From: Parachlorella kessleri
Lineage: Eukaryota; Chlorophyta; Trebouxiophyceae; Chlorellales; Chlorellaceae
Direction: 5' to 3'
NCBI GenBank assembly: GCA_001598975.1
Contig: BBXU01000111.1
Location: forward strand, 1-36,671
DNA length: 36,671 nucleotides
Under the pieces are notes generated by a model, which worked only from the letters and a program-made list of their open reading frames with translations, did no database searches and was not told the origin of the DNA. Positions 1 to 12,400 of this stretch are shown here, one piece after another. Position 1 is the first letter of the stretch, and each line of letters begins with the position of its first letter. Made by a program: the position numbers and the translations under genes.

Positions 1-201
1 CGCTTGGCAGTGGGAGGCACGGGCAACCTGGCAGGGTTTATCTATTCCTAAGCAGGGGGGCAGAGGTTCACACTTAACTCGCCAGGGTCAGCCAGTGTGG
101 CTGACCCTAGGAAGACCCAAGCAATTGTCACCATGCAAAGGTATTGTGCGGAGGTTGTGCTTGCTCGGACTTGCTAAACACCGCCCTCACACTGCATGCA
201 G

Positions 202-3200
202 GTGTTTGATGTTGAGACGTCCGAGTCCCGCACGCTGTATGATGCCAACCCAGGCGGCTGGGATGCGATCGATGGGGACCACAACAAGTGGGTCACGCTG
301 CTGGGCCTAGACGTGCTGCACCAGGGTGAGTCATCCAAACGGTCCCAAGGCAGCTGGCCGAGGCAACATGTTTTTGTTTGTTGTGTCTCACTGGCGGGAC
401 TTGCGGCAGCATGGTCAAGTGGCATACACTTGTATACACCAGACCAGACTAGCTCTAGCTGGCTGAGGGGCCGGGGGAGAGTCCTGGCATGCCTGGAGGA
501 GAGGGACGTTGCTGGATGTCCATGACTAATACCTTGGGGCCAAGGGTGCACACGACTACCAAGGGGTGTGCTGCTGCTATCAGCGCTGGCCCATCAAGTC
601 TGGGCTCTCAGCTCAGCGACTGGGTGTGCCCACCCTCGGCTCGGTGCTGCGCCGGTATATCGGTTCCCGCATGCGCTCAGGCTGCTGTGTTGTGCCAGCC
701 AGCCCCGGCAGCCGCGCTCACTGCCCTCTGGGGCCCTGCCCTTAGTGGTCTGCCCGCCTGCCTGCTGTGATGCTGCGCAGTGGGCGTGGTGGTGGTGGGG
801 GACAGCATCGGGCAGCTCCACTTCCTGGACCCGCGCCTGCCGCAGCCGGTGGCCAGCACGCTGGTGCACAAGAAGGGCACCAAGGCAGGTTGGCAGGGCA
901 GCCACAGGGGCCTGCAGCGCCCCTTCAAAATGTGCTCTCTAGGTGTACCACCACCCCTTGCTCGTGACGCCATCCCATGTCGGCGAGCGGTGTGCTGCCC
1001 ACATTGCCCCAGAGGGTCGCACTGAGGCCCAGCCGAAGCCCACCTGATGCCTTTGCCGGCCCAGCACACTGCGGCTGCTGCGGCTGTGTCTGCTACAACC
1101 TCCGTGCAGGTTAATAGCATCGGGTTTACACCTACTCGGCTGAAGGCTCAAATATCTCTGCTTCTGCCAGTAATGTTGGCACTGCCCCTGCCCCACTTCA
1201 CTGTGCAGGTTACCAGCGTCAGCTCCAACCCCCTGGACAGCAACCTGCTACTAACTGCCGGCAACGACTACCAGGCTCGCCTGCTGGACGTGCGCAACTT
1301 GACAGGAGGTGGGCGAGAGAGATGGGCCCTTCGGTGCCAAGCTGGTTGGAGGCCCCAAAGGGTGGGAGTGCACGCTATTACTGCCAGCCTGGCTATCCCA
1401 CACGCTACGGGGCAACGTGTTTGCGCATTTCTAGCTTTCACAACGACTGGCTAGTTGTGCCTGGCCGTGGCATGCCCATGGTGACGCCCCGCGCTCTGCC
1501 TGCTGTGCCTGCCTGGGCGCAGACGCCCCCGCGGACCCCAAGGGCAAGGCGCCGGCCCGGGGCGCCTCCGCTGCCCCCCACCCCGCCCAGCTGGCCAGCC
1601 TGGCCCACACCAAGGTCATCAACTCCGCCTACTTCAGCCCCGTCAGCGGCCGCAAGATCCTGACCACCTGCCAGGACAACCGCATCCGGGTGTGGGACTA
1701 TGTGTACCGCACGGACCAGGTGGGCGAGGCGGGACGCACACAGGGTGCTGCGTATCTCTAGAGTCCACACCCCGTGCGTGTACTTTTCCTCGTGCAGTGC
1801 TCGAATAGGAAAGCATGGGGTACGTCAGGTGTGCTGTCAGGGACGTGATGGTGCCTGTGCGGGCAGCAGTGCATCATTCAACTGCTCGGTACGAGGATCA
1901 GATGGGTTTGCCGAGAAGTTGTGCTGTTCCAGCTAAACTTGTGTTGTTCTGGATTGGGGCGGCTTGGCACAGCACTTGGGACCCCTGGAGGCAAGCCTCC
2001 GTCTCCTGGGCAGCTGGCTGGCCACACCTGTGCCTGCCGCTTGTTGGGTGGTGCAGACGGCCGACCGGGAGATCGTGCACTCCCAGAACTTCAACCGCTA
2101 CATCACCCCCTTCAGGGCGGAGTGGGACCCCAAGGACCCAGCAGAGCGCCTCATCATCTGCGGCAGGTGGGTGCGGGGTTGGGCAGTTTGGGAAGCGCAG
2201 TCCATACTGGCCCACCTAGTAGGGGCAGGGCAGGCCCTGTGTGTGGTGCCACGCTGGGCATTTGCAGGATGAATGTCAGCTGAAGCTGCAGCAGCAGCAG
2301 GTGGCTGCCGGGTGCTGGGGGGCCCATGCCGGGTATGGGCAACAGCCAAGCTCACTTGGGTGCTCCACCAGAGACCTCAGCCCTGGGAGTCACTCCTCGA
2401 ATGGCCAGCTGTGCAGGGAAACGAATACCTTAGGCAGCCCCTCCCGGCAGGCATCTTTTCACCTTGGTGCGGCACCTTCCGGCCAAGCCAGCCTGGCCTT
2501 CCAAGTAACCCACCCAGCGCCGCTACAGGCCCCCCCGGGCCCTCCTCAGCTGCTACCTACCTCAGCAACCCCCCTGCTCGCCCATCCGCCTGCCATGCCG
2601 CAGGTACATCAGCGAGGACTTTGGTGGCGTGGCCCTCCACCCCATCGACCTGCTGGATGCCGCCACCGGGGAGTTGGTGGGGGAGCTCATTGACACCCAC
2701 CTGACCACCATCACGCCCGTCAACAAGCCCCACCCCACCCGGGACGTCCTGATCAGCGGCAGCTCCCGCTCGCTGTACGCCTGGCACGCTGTGCCGCGGG
2801 AAGGTGAGTGGCTGGTGTCGGCTGGGTGCTGCGAGGGTGTGGGACCGGGCTACCCCAGGAAAGGCAGCAGGGGGGCTGAGATAACCTAGGGGGAGGGGTT
2901 GGGGCCACTTCTTGCGCCATGCAAGAGCTGCAGACCGACCAGATTGTAGCCGTGAGGTGCTGCCCCAGCTGCTACACCGTTTCGCCTGACCGACATAACA
3001 GATCTGCAGTTAGGGCTACCTGCAGTCATGCCCTTGTGTAGGCCCCTTGCGTGGCCATGCCTGTTGATCTGTTTGCCGACTTGCAGATGAGTGTGGTACA
3101 GTATGGTCTAAATCTAGCGTACCGCCACCTGATTGCTGTAAGTTGCTGCTGCGCTGAGTTCGTGCCCCGCAGATGAGGAAGACGCAGCTGCGGGACGGTC

Positions 3201-3816
3201 TGCCAATGGCGACGTGCGGCAGCAGCGACAGCGGCAGGCTGGGGATGATGCGCCACTGGGGCTGCAGGTATGTCGTTCTGCTGTGGTTACCGTGCAACCT
3301 AGGCTTACAATCTGGGTGGCACGTGTGCATATCAACAGCTGGCAAGGCTGGATGCAGGGTGGAGTGGGGCGCTTGCCTGGCCAACACAGAGGCTTGGTAG
3401 TATAGCCTTCGCCAAGCTTGTTGGCCCTCGTAAATTGAGGCGCATAGATAGTGCGCCTCAATTTGTGCCATGGTACTGTCATATCCCGGTTGACAACTGG
3501 GCCCCAGACATTAGGGCATGACCCACATGAGCTGAGGTGACCAGCGCATGCCTGCTTGCAGTTTTCTGGCGATTTTGTTTTCTTTGATGCTGACGAGGAT
3601 GCTGACTCTGCCAAGAAGAAAAAGAAGGGAGGCAAGGCAGCTGGCGGCAAGGCAGGCACCGAGGAGTCACTCGCACCAGCTGGCAGCAAGGCGGCCAAAG
3701 GCAAAGCAGCGGCCAGCAAAGCAGCTGCTGGGGCAGCGGGGCAGGCTAGCGGCAGCAACAGCAAGCAGCAGAAACGGCGACGAAAGAAGGATGAGAGCGA
3801 CAGTGACAGCGACTGA
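202..3816 (+). CDS. DDB2: DDB2-like WD40 damaged-DNA-binding protein (5' partial)
   Basis: Recognised as the WD40 subunit that finds UV lesions and docks on the CUL4-DDB1 ubiquitin ligase in nucleotide-excision repair. Eight exons can be phased: 202-325, 781-884, 1209-1308, 1523-1719, 2057-2166, 2604-2803, 3173-3267, 3562-3816 (TGA). The joined frame gives WD40-type blades, including VTSVSSNPLDSNLLLTAGND followed by LLDVRNL (the DxR motif of DDB1-binding WD40 proteins), then HTKVINSAYFSPVSGRKILT, the segment around NFNRYITPFRAEWDP, and DVLISGSSRSLYAWH, in the same order as human and plant DDB2. The N-terminus lies upstream of the window; bases 1-201 look intronic. Intron 2 appears to use a GC donor. 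The last exon is an unusual tail: five lysines, then Gly/Ala/Lys repeats, ending in alternating Asp and Ser. The family call is firm; exact borders are inferred. Confidence 0.85.
3432..3464. repeat. 13-bp perfect inverted repeat in DDB2 intron 7
   Basis: AAATTGAGGCGCA (3432-3444) and its exact reverse complement (3452-3464) flank a 7-base loop. In RNA the stem extends to about 16 pairs with G-U pairs and one C-G pair (29/67). It lies in the last intron of the DDB2-like gene (3268-3561). It could be a folded intronic element or the core of a small MITE; no terminal duplication was recognised. Confidence 0.8.
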
Positions 3817-4621
3817 AGACCAGTTTTACTTGCGTGACACAATTTCAATGAATGATGTGGGCCTCGCTCCCTATTTAGGCAATTTTCCGCCTTTTCTTCT
3901 CCAGTGATCTGCAGGGCAACTGGGTGCCGACAAAAGATAGGTCGTTGCATGGCTGTTGGGGCATCGTCAGCGCTCCTAGTTGTGTATTAGGTGCCTGTCT
4001 TCCTAGTATTGGAAGTTCCCCTTCTAGCAACATCACGCGCTGCTGTTGCTGTAATCCTTTTGTATTGTGTTTGTGTATTTCTGACAATTTAGCTCTGACG
4101 TCACATGTGCAGGCAAACCCCTTTCTGCTACCAGCATGCCTGCCAAGACAATATGTATGCAACTGTTGCAAGTGAACCCTGTACTGATTAGGTTGCAAGG
4201 CATCGACCTTGTAACGGCGGTCCCAGGAAACTGTGGGACCAGGAAACAGCTCTACCATGCACACTCGTGCCACACAAAGAAACACCGTGATCAACACAAA
4301 CCCATCCAGAGCACCAAATACGGCATACCGCCGACAGCACCAACACCTGCACCTTCTGCACACAGCTGCACCTCCTGACTGGTGATGCGCAACCCAAGCA
4401 TGACAAACACCCCCAGCAGGAGGCCTGCCGGGCATCAGGGACAAGCTGCAGTGCGGCACCGACACCAAAAGGGCAACTAGAAGCGCCTGGAGTAAGGCGC
4501 CTCGGGTAGTTTGCATCACAACGAGGAAAAGCAAGGGCGTGAGCCATGGGACCTGCCTGTCCCTTTACAACTGACCCAGCCGCCCTCAAGACCCTAGGCT
4601 TGGTGGACAGCACCCTTGTGC
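3817..4621. other. Convergent 3' region between DDB2-like and eIF1A genes
   Basis: This 805-base stretch holds the two facing 3' untranslated regions; no coding exon was recognised. TGTAA, the usual green-algal polyadenylation signal, occurs on the plus strand near 4048 and 4210. On the minus strand it occurs at 4569-4565, 53 bases after the eIF1A stop. A 7-bp hairpin (GGTCCCA / TGGGACC) lies at 4219-4240. Assignment of each signal to a gene is inference. Confidence 0.5.
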
Positions 4622-5672
4622 CTAAATCTCTGAGATGTCGTCAAAGTCGATGTAGTCGTCGTTCTCCCCACCCTCCTCATCGGCAAATGTGTCTGTGTCG
4701 TTCACACGGATGTTGTCCGGCAACTCCCCATACGCCTTCAGCGAGCGCGCCTCGTCAGCCATGTACCTGCACAGGCGGTGGGGGGGGGCACGTAGCGGTC
4801 AGAAGGTCACTACTAGACTTAAGCTACCGAATACACAAGCTAAAATTCCCTCTAAGCTTCCCAGAAGCCTGAAACCGGCTGGCTTGAACCTCAGATATCT
4901 CCCCACCTGTTCCACGGCTCTTCACCAATTCCACTGTTCGTTCGCCGCTGTAACTACGCTTATTCCCCGCTTTGGGTCTGCTTACCTGCGTGGCTGCGTC
5001 AGTCATGGGGCAGCACGGCAGCCACGGGCCCTGGCTGTCCGCTAGGCTGTGCTCAATAAACTCCGCAGTGGCCCAGCTGCCTTACAAATGCCCGCCACTC
5101 CACTTGCCCTCCTGCACTCCTCGTAAGCAGGTTGCTGAAACCTTTTACAAGAAAACTCAGAAAACTCACTTGAGGATGACATCCGCCTTCTCGTCCTGGT
5201 AGTCTCGGAGGCCGACCAGCACAATGTCCCCCGTGTTCACCCACACCTTCTTCCTCATCTTGCCACGGATATGGCATAGCCGCTTGACACCGTCCATGCA
5301 GTAGGCTTCAAGGCGGCCATTGCCAAGCATGCGTAGCACTTGGGCATACTCTGCAGGTCGGCGAGCATCTGATCAACGGCCAGCGGTGCCTGCTGCAAGA
5401 CGCCTCCAGGTGCAAACAGTTATCCTGAACAAGCCTCTTCTAACGGCTACCAGTCTCTTCCTCAAGCCTGCCCCTGCCCCTGTCGCAGGCTCTCCTCCAA
5501 GACTGGCCTGCAGGCTTCAGCTGTGGGCGCGTGCAGCTGAGGCAGCGCTTGTAGCCCCGCACCGGCTCCACTGACCTTGGCCGTCCTCCTTGAAGATCAG
5601 CTCACGCTTCTCGTCGCTCTCGTTCTTTCCACGACGACGATTCTTACCACCCTTTCCCTTATTCTTCGGCAT
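4622..5672 (-). CDS. EIF1A: Translation initiation factor eIF1A
   Basis: Small OB-fold protein that binds the A site of the 40S subunit and promotes scanning and start-codon selection. Three exons read leftward: 5672-5576, 5350-5170 and 4766-4622 (TAG), phases 1 and 2, giving 140 residues (human protein about 144). The N-terminal tail is basic ([20 protein letters not shown]). The OB fold follows, with [40 protein letters not shown] and [14 protein letters not shown], then the helical part [15 protein letters not shown]. The acidic C-terminal tail ends [12 protein letters not shown], as expected for eIF1A. The ATG follows directly from the conserved [11 protein letters not shown] start. All family landmarks are present and nothing looks broken. 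Confidence 0.95.
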
Positions 5673-6416
5673 AGCTGCTTCTACTGCAGAGCCACCTTTG
5701 TCTGGAAGTCAGTACAGATGCTGACCAGAGGTAAGCACGTCACACAAGTTTGGCTTGCTGTCTGGCACAAGCGGTGATGGTGTTCAAGAAACACACTAGC
5801 ACGTTGCTTACAGCTTGAGCACTCAAGCGTGCAGTGGCAACTTAAAAGAGGGCTCAGAGGGCAAACCAGCTTGAGATGTGCACCTCGTTGGCGCCTTTTT
5901 CCTTGGGGGGGCGGCCGTCTGAAGCACAGACAAAGAAGTATTTGATTCTAGAGACTGGACCATATGATATGGAGTATGGTCTATAGAACAGTCCTGTACA
6001 CCACATGTCATCTGACGATACGGCCATCAGCTGCATTGAACCTTGGACTGGTAGCAAAAAGCTGAACAACGAGGCGGAGCTGCAGTGTGTATAAGTCGAG
6101 GCTGCAGACTGCAAGCTCAAGGACTGTCACATAGAGATGGCACTAAGACCCAATAGCAGCAGGGATCCAGCCTTTACCGAGCAAGACCTGCAGGGACGCC
6201 TGCTGAAAGCTTAAGGTGGTGGTCGCAGTGGAGATTGCACTACGACATAGAGATGCCTGGCTTGCCGCCAGTGAAAGCTGTGGCCGTCCCCACCACAGCA
6301 TGGCAGTTGAGGTTGACGAAATCCGCTTCAACTTGCCAGCACCAGCTTGAAAAGAATCTGGTGTAAAGTCTTCACTGGGTCTTATCGCCCTTACACGGGT
6401 TGGGACACGGCAGGCT
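5673..6416. other. Intergenic: eIF1A promoter side and exoribonuclease 3' UTR
   Basis: About 740 bases between the eIF1A start codon and the stop of the minus-strand exonuclease gene. It should contain the eIF1A 5' UTR and promoter and the upstream gene's 3' UTR. A minus-strand TGTAA at 6395-6391 lies about 22 bases past the exonuclease stop, which is close for a poly(A) signal. No conserved exon, RNA gene or repeat was recognised. Confidence 0.4.
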
Positions 6417-9400
6417 CTATTTGACAGCGGCAAAACAGAGGCCGCGCACAGCCTGCATATTTGCCCTAGCCAGCACCTCTTCACACGCTGGCGTCCAGGC
6501 AGGCATGCCGTCCAGGCCCTGCTGCCGCCGGTACTTCTGCTCCTGCCAAGGCAGCAGGCCATGTAAAGAGGATGAGTCCCTACACCTGTCCCTCTGTGGA
6601 AGGGCGCCTTTTATGCAATCGTAAAGTTTGGGGTGCAGCTCAGTGTGCAAACAGGGTGTGCACGTGCGCGCACATTCGCTTCGCATGCTTGTGCAACCGA
6701 GCACAACTGACCTGAAGGTAATGTGAACAGGCAGAAGTGCAAAGGAGCTGGGCATGCAGCGAGCCAGCCAGCCAGCTAGCCAGCTGATGCAGTCTAGCTC
6801 AGGCAATCCTTGCCACACTGCAGCCGCCCTTACTTGGAGGTAGCGAGTGTACAGCGTGTCGCCCTGCCCAGCAATGACCACCACCAGGCTGCCTTGCTCG
6901 AGCCCCGCCCACAGCTGCGCTAACCGCGAGTCCCAGACCCGCAGCACAGCTGCCCGCTGGGCTGCCAGCTCAGGCGACTGGTACAGGGCCGACGGCTCTG
7001 GCTGGCAGGCTTCGCGCATCGCACCAACCCTGCAGCAAGACTCTACCTCAGGTCGGCGCCGTTACTCACCACGCTGAGGAGTGACCCGCAAAAAACACAT
7101 GGGATTTTGCACCATGGACATGGCACGGTTCTATATTTAACATCCAACAAGTACTAGGCCAAGAGCTGGCGGTGCATAGGGCATGCGGCTGGCTCCGATG
7201 GGGGGCCGCATCATCAAGATACCACACCCAGCCCCAACCACAGCAGCAAGAGCAGAAGCCTGCCTTGCCTGGCTTCATAGGCCCTGTGGAGGTCGAGCAC
7301 CTGGCCCCACACCAAGTCGCAGCCAGGCTTGCCGGCTTCCTTGGCCACGCCCTGCCACACCGCCTCATCGCCCTCCGCCACCACTGCAATCACCACACGA
7401 ATAGCTCATCACACTTCACACGGCCATGCCACGGCGGAGGCTGGGGCAATGGCAGCTCGGCATGCAGCAGGCTGGCAACAACACAAGGTGCTTTGGCACG
7501 ACAGCCTCCTCCTATTCCCAGGCTGCAGGCAAGTAACGAAAGTGCAAGCGAGGCGCAATCCTACACCGCTGACGATCCCCAAGCAGGCCAACCCAGGACA
7601 CCGGGGCAGGCGCCTGGCAGGGCGGGCCCTGCCAGGCATGCCCTGGATTCCCACCCACCCGCGCTGCAGTTGCCGGCGACAAGTCTGTTGAGCGCCGCCT
7701 GGCTGTCCACTAGGGTGCAGCGCCTGCAGCAGACGGCACCAGGGAAAGGCACACTATAACCACGCGCTCTACAGCATGCATGCTGCCAGTCCAGCTTGGG
7801 CAACAAGGTACATCCAGCCCACTTCAGGCCGTGCTTCTCCCAGCCAGTGGGTCATGCATGCCAACCTCCGCCCAGCTGACTCCAAAGCATCAAGCACACA
7901 CCCCCTTGATGCCTCTGGGACCCCAGACCTGGGACGCATCCGCGCACCCTCCCAGACCTGGCAGCCGTGCGTATCACCCACATCTCATCACCTGTCATCA
8001 TCCCAGAGCTTGTCCATCGGCAAGTTTTTCCACGGGTCCCATTGCGGGTCGGTCAAGACCCTCAGGATTTGCAGCAACCCCTGCTGTAGGCCCCTGTCGG
8101 GACCCTATCCCTAGCATACCTCGAGCGCCCCCCCCCTCCTTCCCAACCCCAACCCCACCGCCACCCTACCCCACCGCCAACCCTCCCACCCACCTGCCAT
8201 GCTGCGTGAGCACCTCCATCAGCTTGTCGCCCGACTCGCTGCTCCCCGCCCCATAGCTGGGCCCCCGCTCAATCTTGAGCAGCGCCAGGTCCATGGCTGC
8301 CTTGGCATCTTCCACAGGGTCGTGAGACTCTGCAGGGGCCGGCCGGGGCGGTGCAAACGTACGTGATGCGGTCGGCGACGCATGCCATGCACATGGGGGC
8401 GGTGTGGGACGACCTAGTCCAAAGCAGAAGCCGGTACTGCTGCAAAGGCAGGGAGCCTACCACCCCTTGCTGACATGCCAGGTGCCGGTAACATCAACAG
8501 TTTAAAATGGCCCCAACCCTTCCGCATGCACGGCCGCCATGTGGTCATCCCACTAAAAGCCAAGCCCCAGCTGTATGCTGCCCTGGCTCAAAACGCCCTC
8601 TGTCGGACGGCCCTTTTGCAGAAGAGCTCATGGCAACGCGGCCAACGTGGCAGCATGCTTTTCAGCTTTCTAAGTGCACGTGGCGAGCCTCAATCAAATT
8701 CTGGGATAACAAGAGCAGTACCCGCCACGCCCCCCGCACCTCGCTGTATGGTGCGCAGCAAGTGCCGGCTGGCCAGCACACGCAGCGCTGACTTGTATGG
8801 CAGGCCCCGCGGGTGGGGGAACATCACAGACGTGTCCAGCATGTTAGCATGGATCACCTGCAGGGCGGGGCAGCCTATCCTGAGATGACATAACTCCATG
8901 ACGCAAGGGAGGACAGCCCCATGCACACCTCGGGCTTCAGAAGTGTTCAGGAGAGAGGGAGCACAGTCCACTGCCCACTGCAAAGCGTATTGCGGGGTGT
9001 GTGTGTGGAGGCCAGCGCGTGGCTGGCAGCACAAACCATCGTCCGATTCAGGCCAGCAAGGAGGCTGTTGACCGTAAAGCGCTGGGCATCAACTCGCAGG
9101 CTTCAGCTGCCAGCCAATCGCAGCCTAACTAATCCAGCCATGCAGCATGCTGCGCCTGCTGTGCGAGCCAACCCACCCGCAGCGCCTGCAGGTCGTTCTC
9201 GCCGCTGTGTGTGACCAGCAATGTCTCTGCTGACACCACCGCCAGCAGCTTCTGCTGCACGTCCGGCAGGCGGGTGGTCACGCCGCTCAGCATCTCCTCG
9301 GTGATACCTACAGACGCAGCGGCGCCCAAGCGGGGGAGGGGGGATTCCTTAGTATCCAGCACGAGCCACACGCCCGACACACAAGAACCCCCTGTCACCC

Positions 9401-12400
9401 AAGCGCGAAACCATCACGACAATGCTGCTAACGGCCCCTACCTGACATTGTGTCGACCCCTGACCAGGGCTACCGCCGCATAGCCACTCAAACGGAGCAG
9501 CTGTGAGAGGGGCCTCTGTCAAGCCGGACGCCCTCGAACCGAAGCACAAAGCCTCTGGGTGGCCCGGTGTATGGGCGCATGCCTGCAAAGCCATCTGCAT
9601 CAGCCAGCTATTTCCAAGAGCCTAGCCAGCGTGCGGCCCACCTGAGTAGCGCGTGTTGTAGTCGGTGATGGGGCGGTCAGGCACAACCAGCTCATCCAGG
9701 AGCACCTGCAAGCCGTAAGTGGCAGGCAGGCAGGCAGGCAGGCACTGGGCCTGCGCCCCGATGCATACGGTGCTCCAGCCGTGTACCCTGTCAATTTGGG
9801 CACGTCTATCATGTGAAGGCAGGCTGCCTGATGCGGGAGCCGCGATTACAGCCTGTGACATTGGCACGACAAAAGCACCCCCTTGAGCATTCACCGAACC
9901 ATGAGACCCCACATACATCCACAGGTGCCGTGAAACACATATCTGTCTATCCGTCATCTCCTCCTTGTCGCCAGCAGGATGCACAGGGAGACGTCACGTA
10001 GCAGCAGCTGCACCAACGCTTGGTAACGGCGGCAGCCGCACCGGCACCAGACCTTACCTGCCCCGTCTTGTCAATCACTGTAGCCCGCGTCAGCTCAAAC
10101 CCCGCCTCTGTGATGCACATCTCACAGTCAAGTGCCACCATGTCATGCTTTGGTGCCCCTGCACATGCAGGTGCCGGACCGGCAGTCAGTGGTGAGTAAC
10201 AGGCCAACCTGTCGCCAGTGGAGGCATGACACCCGATAGCCATCGACCGCTCAGTGCTCGATCTGTTGAGAAGTAAGAATTTGATCCCACCAAAATGAGT
10301 AAGCCGACGCCTAGGAACCAACACCCGCATAGACAACACAGGGAGCCGAGTAGCCTATGGTACATCTGCGCAACCTAGCCAAGTCCGCTGGAATGCCGCT
10401 TCCCCACCCCGTCAGACACGGCCGGCAGAAGGCGCACCAGGAGAGCACTCATAACATCACCCACCTCCGCAGGGCTGCGTGGCGACAAACCCCTCCGGGC
10501 ATACCATCTCCCCCGCCTCGTTCACTTCCGGCAGCGGGTAGCCGTGCTGGCGCATCTCCTCCAGCGTCATTACGTAATGGGAGGGCGGGAAGGGGCGCAG
10601 CACCCGCCGCAGCGCCACGGGCGGCGGCGCTGCTAGGCTGGCAAACTTGGGCGCCTGTGGTGGCGCCCGCCCTGGGCAGGCAAACTTTGGTGCTTGCAAG
10701 CCGGGCGGGTCCTCCTCCTGATCCAACGCAGCATGAGATGCTGCGCTGCGCTGCTCCTTGGCTTCAGGACCTGCTGGCGATGTCCCGCTGGTTGCAACAT
10801 CGCCGCCAGGCCTCAGCCGCTGCCGCTTGGGCGCCGGAGTGCCCGCCGCTCCCTCGGCGCCTGCTGCATTGCCGGGAGCGGAAGCGGGGCACGCTGCTAC
10901 ATCTGATCCCGCTGCTGCTGCTGTGTTAGGGTGGCCAGCCTCTTCTAGTAACCTGGTACCTACCCCGTCGGCGGCGGGAGTGCTTTCAGCGGCAGCGCCA
11001 GCTTTGCCTTCGAGCCTTGCACCAGGAGAGGCCGTTGCTGCCGCCCTGTCCAGTCCCTGCGTTGCCTGCTCTGCCTGCTGCGCCCGCTGCTGGGCACCAT
11101 CGGGCACGATGACCAGAGCTGCCTCCTCCCGTTTCCGTTTCTTTGTCTGGGGCACTGAGAAGAGGGAGTGCACCGTCTGGGCTGCAAGCAGCAATAGATA
11201 GAGGTTTTACGTTCAGGCAACAGCAGGCCAGGCCAGGCCGTGGTTTTGCTTGAAGTGGCCCGTGGTTCCTTCGCCAGACCTCCTCAACCCGTAAGTGTCC
11301 ACAGCCAAGCTAACAAGCACTGGCTGCAAGTCGTTTGGCAACCGTGAGAGACGTCTCCTAGAACAACAACCATATAACTGCTCAGAAACAGTCAATCCTC
11401 ATAGGCAACCCGGGCGGCCGAGATGATTCAAGTTGCCAGAGCAGCAGCAACTAGGTAGATAGGAGGGCCGTACGACACCAGGAAACATCTCCATACGAGC
11501 CAGACTGGGCACCAGTCAGCGGGTAGCGCGAGACACACCTGGTACCAAGGTGGCATTCCTTGCTTGGAGTTCGATGGGCTCCCCCAGCAGCTCCCCAAAG
11601 CTTGGAAGGAGTGCCTGCACAAGAGCAGCGCATGCGCATGCACCCTTGGCTGCCTGGGCTAGTTGTGCTTGTTGTGCATCAGAACCTGGTAGCAGCCATG
11701 GATTCCATGAAACCCCTCCAAGCAGGACTGCTGCCTGTGCGGGGGGGCAGGGCACCCTGCCCCCCGGGTGGCAGGGGTTGGCAGGTCGCCATGCAGCTCT
11801 CCTCACCTTGCTTTCCTGGTAGAGCTCTGCATCCAGCCCATGGAGCGCCAGCAGCACCACCCGCTTCACCAGGGGCTTGTTCTACACACACAGGATGCAA
11901 GCCTGGTCGGCCAGGCGTGCACAGCGTGTGCTGCTTTTACACACCATGATGTGATACCATACACGCCTGCTGGAGGGCAGCAGCACTGCCGCTTGCTGCT
12001 TACTGACATGCAGCTGCACGTGGTGCACATTGGCCTGCATATCAAGAATGACCTAGGAACCCCTGCACAGCAGCGATGCTTTGGGGGGATTGGATAGGCA
12101 TTGCCTTTCGTCTCCCAACACCCCCATGAGAGATCCTGCAGGTACCGGGAGAAGTCATCATGCCGCAGCAGCCGGACCCAGCGCACCTTGACAAAGCACC
12201 AGCGCGGGTTGGTGCCCTCGCCCAGCACCCACAGCAGCAGGTTCTGGGCATCGGACAGCCGGATGGGCCCCTCTCCTGGGTGAACTGTCACGCTGGCAGC
12301 GCCCTGCACCAGCCAAGCCCGAGCAGCTGGGGAAGTAGCCAAGCCGACAAGCTGGCATCCGCCATCCACACCATGCCGAACTCTGCTACTGCTCCCAACA

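Noticed and set aside
1..201. Possible earlier DDB2 exon at the left edge
   Set aside because: No frame here gives WD40-like sequence with suitable splice sites; judged intron.
3114..3950. 278-codon open frame on the minus strand
   Set aside because: It lies opposite the last exons and introns of the DDB2-like gene. Its product is Ser/Leu/Pro-rich antisense of the Lys/Ala tail, with no family resemblance.
6760..6788. CCAG/GCCA tetranucleotide run
   Set aside because: Short, imperfect simple repeat inside an intron; not informative.
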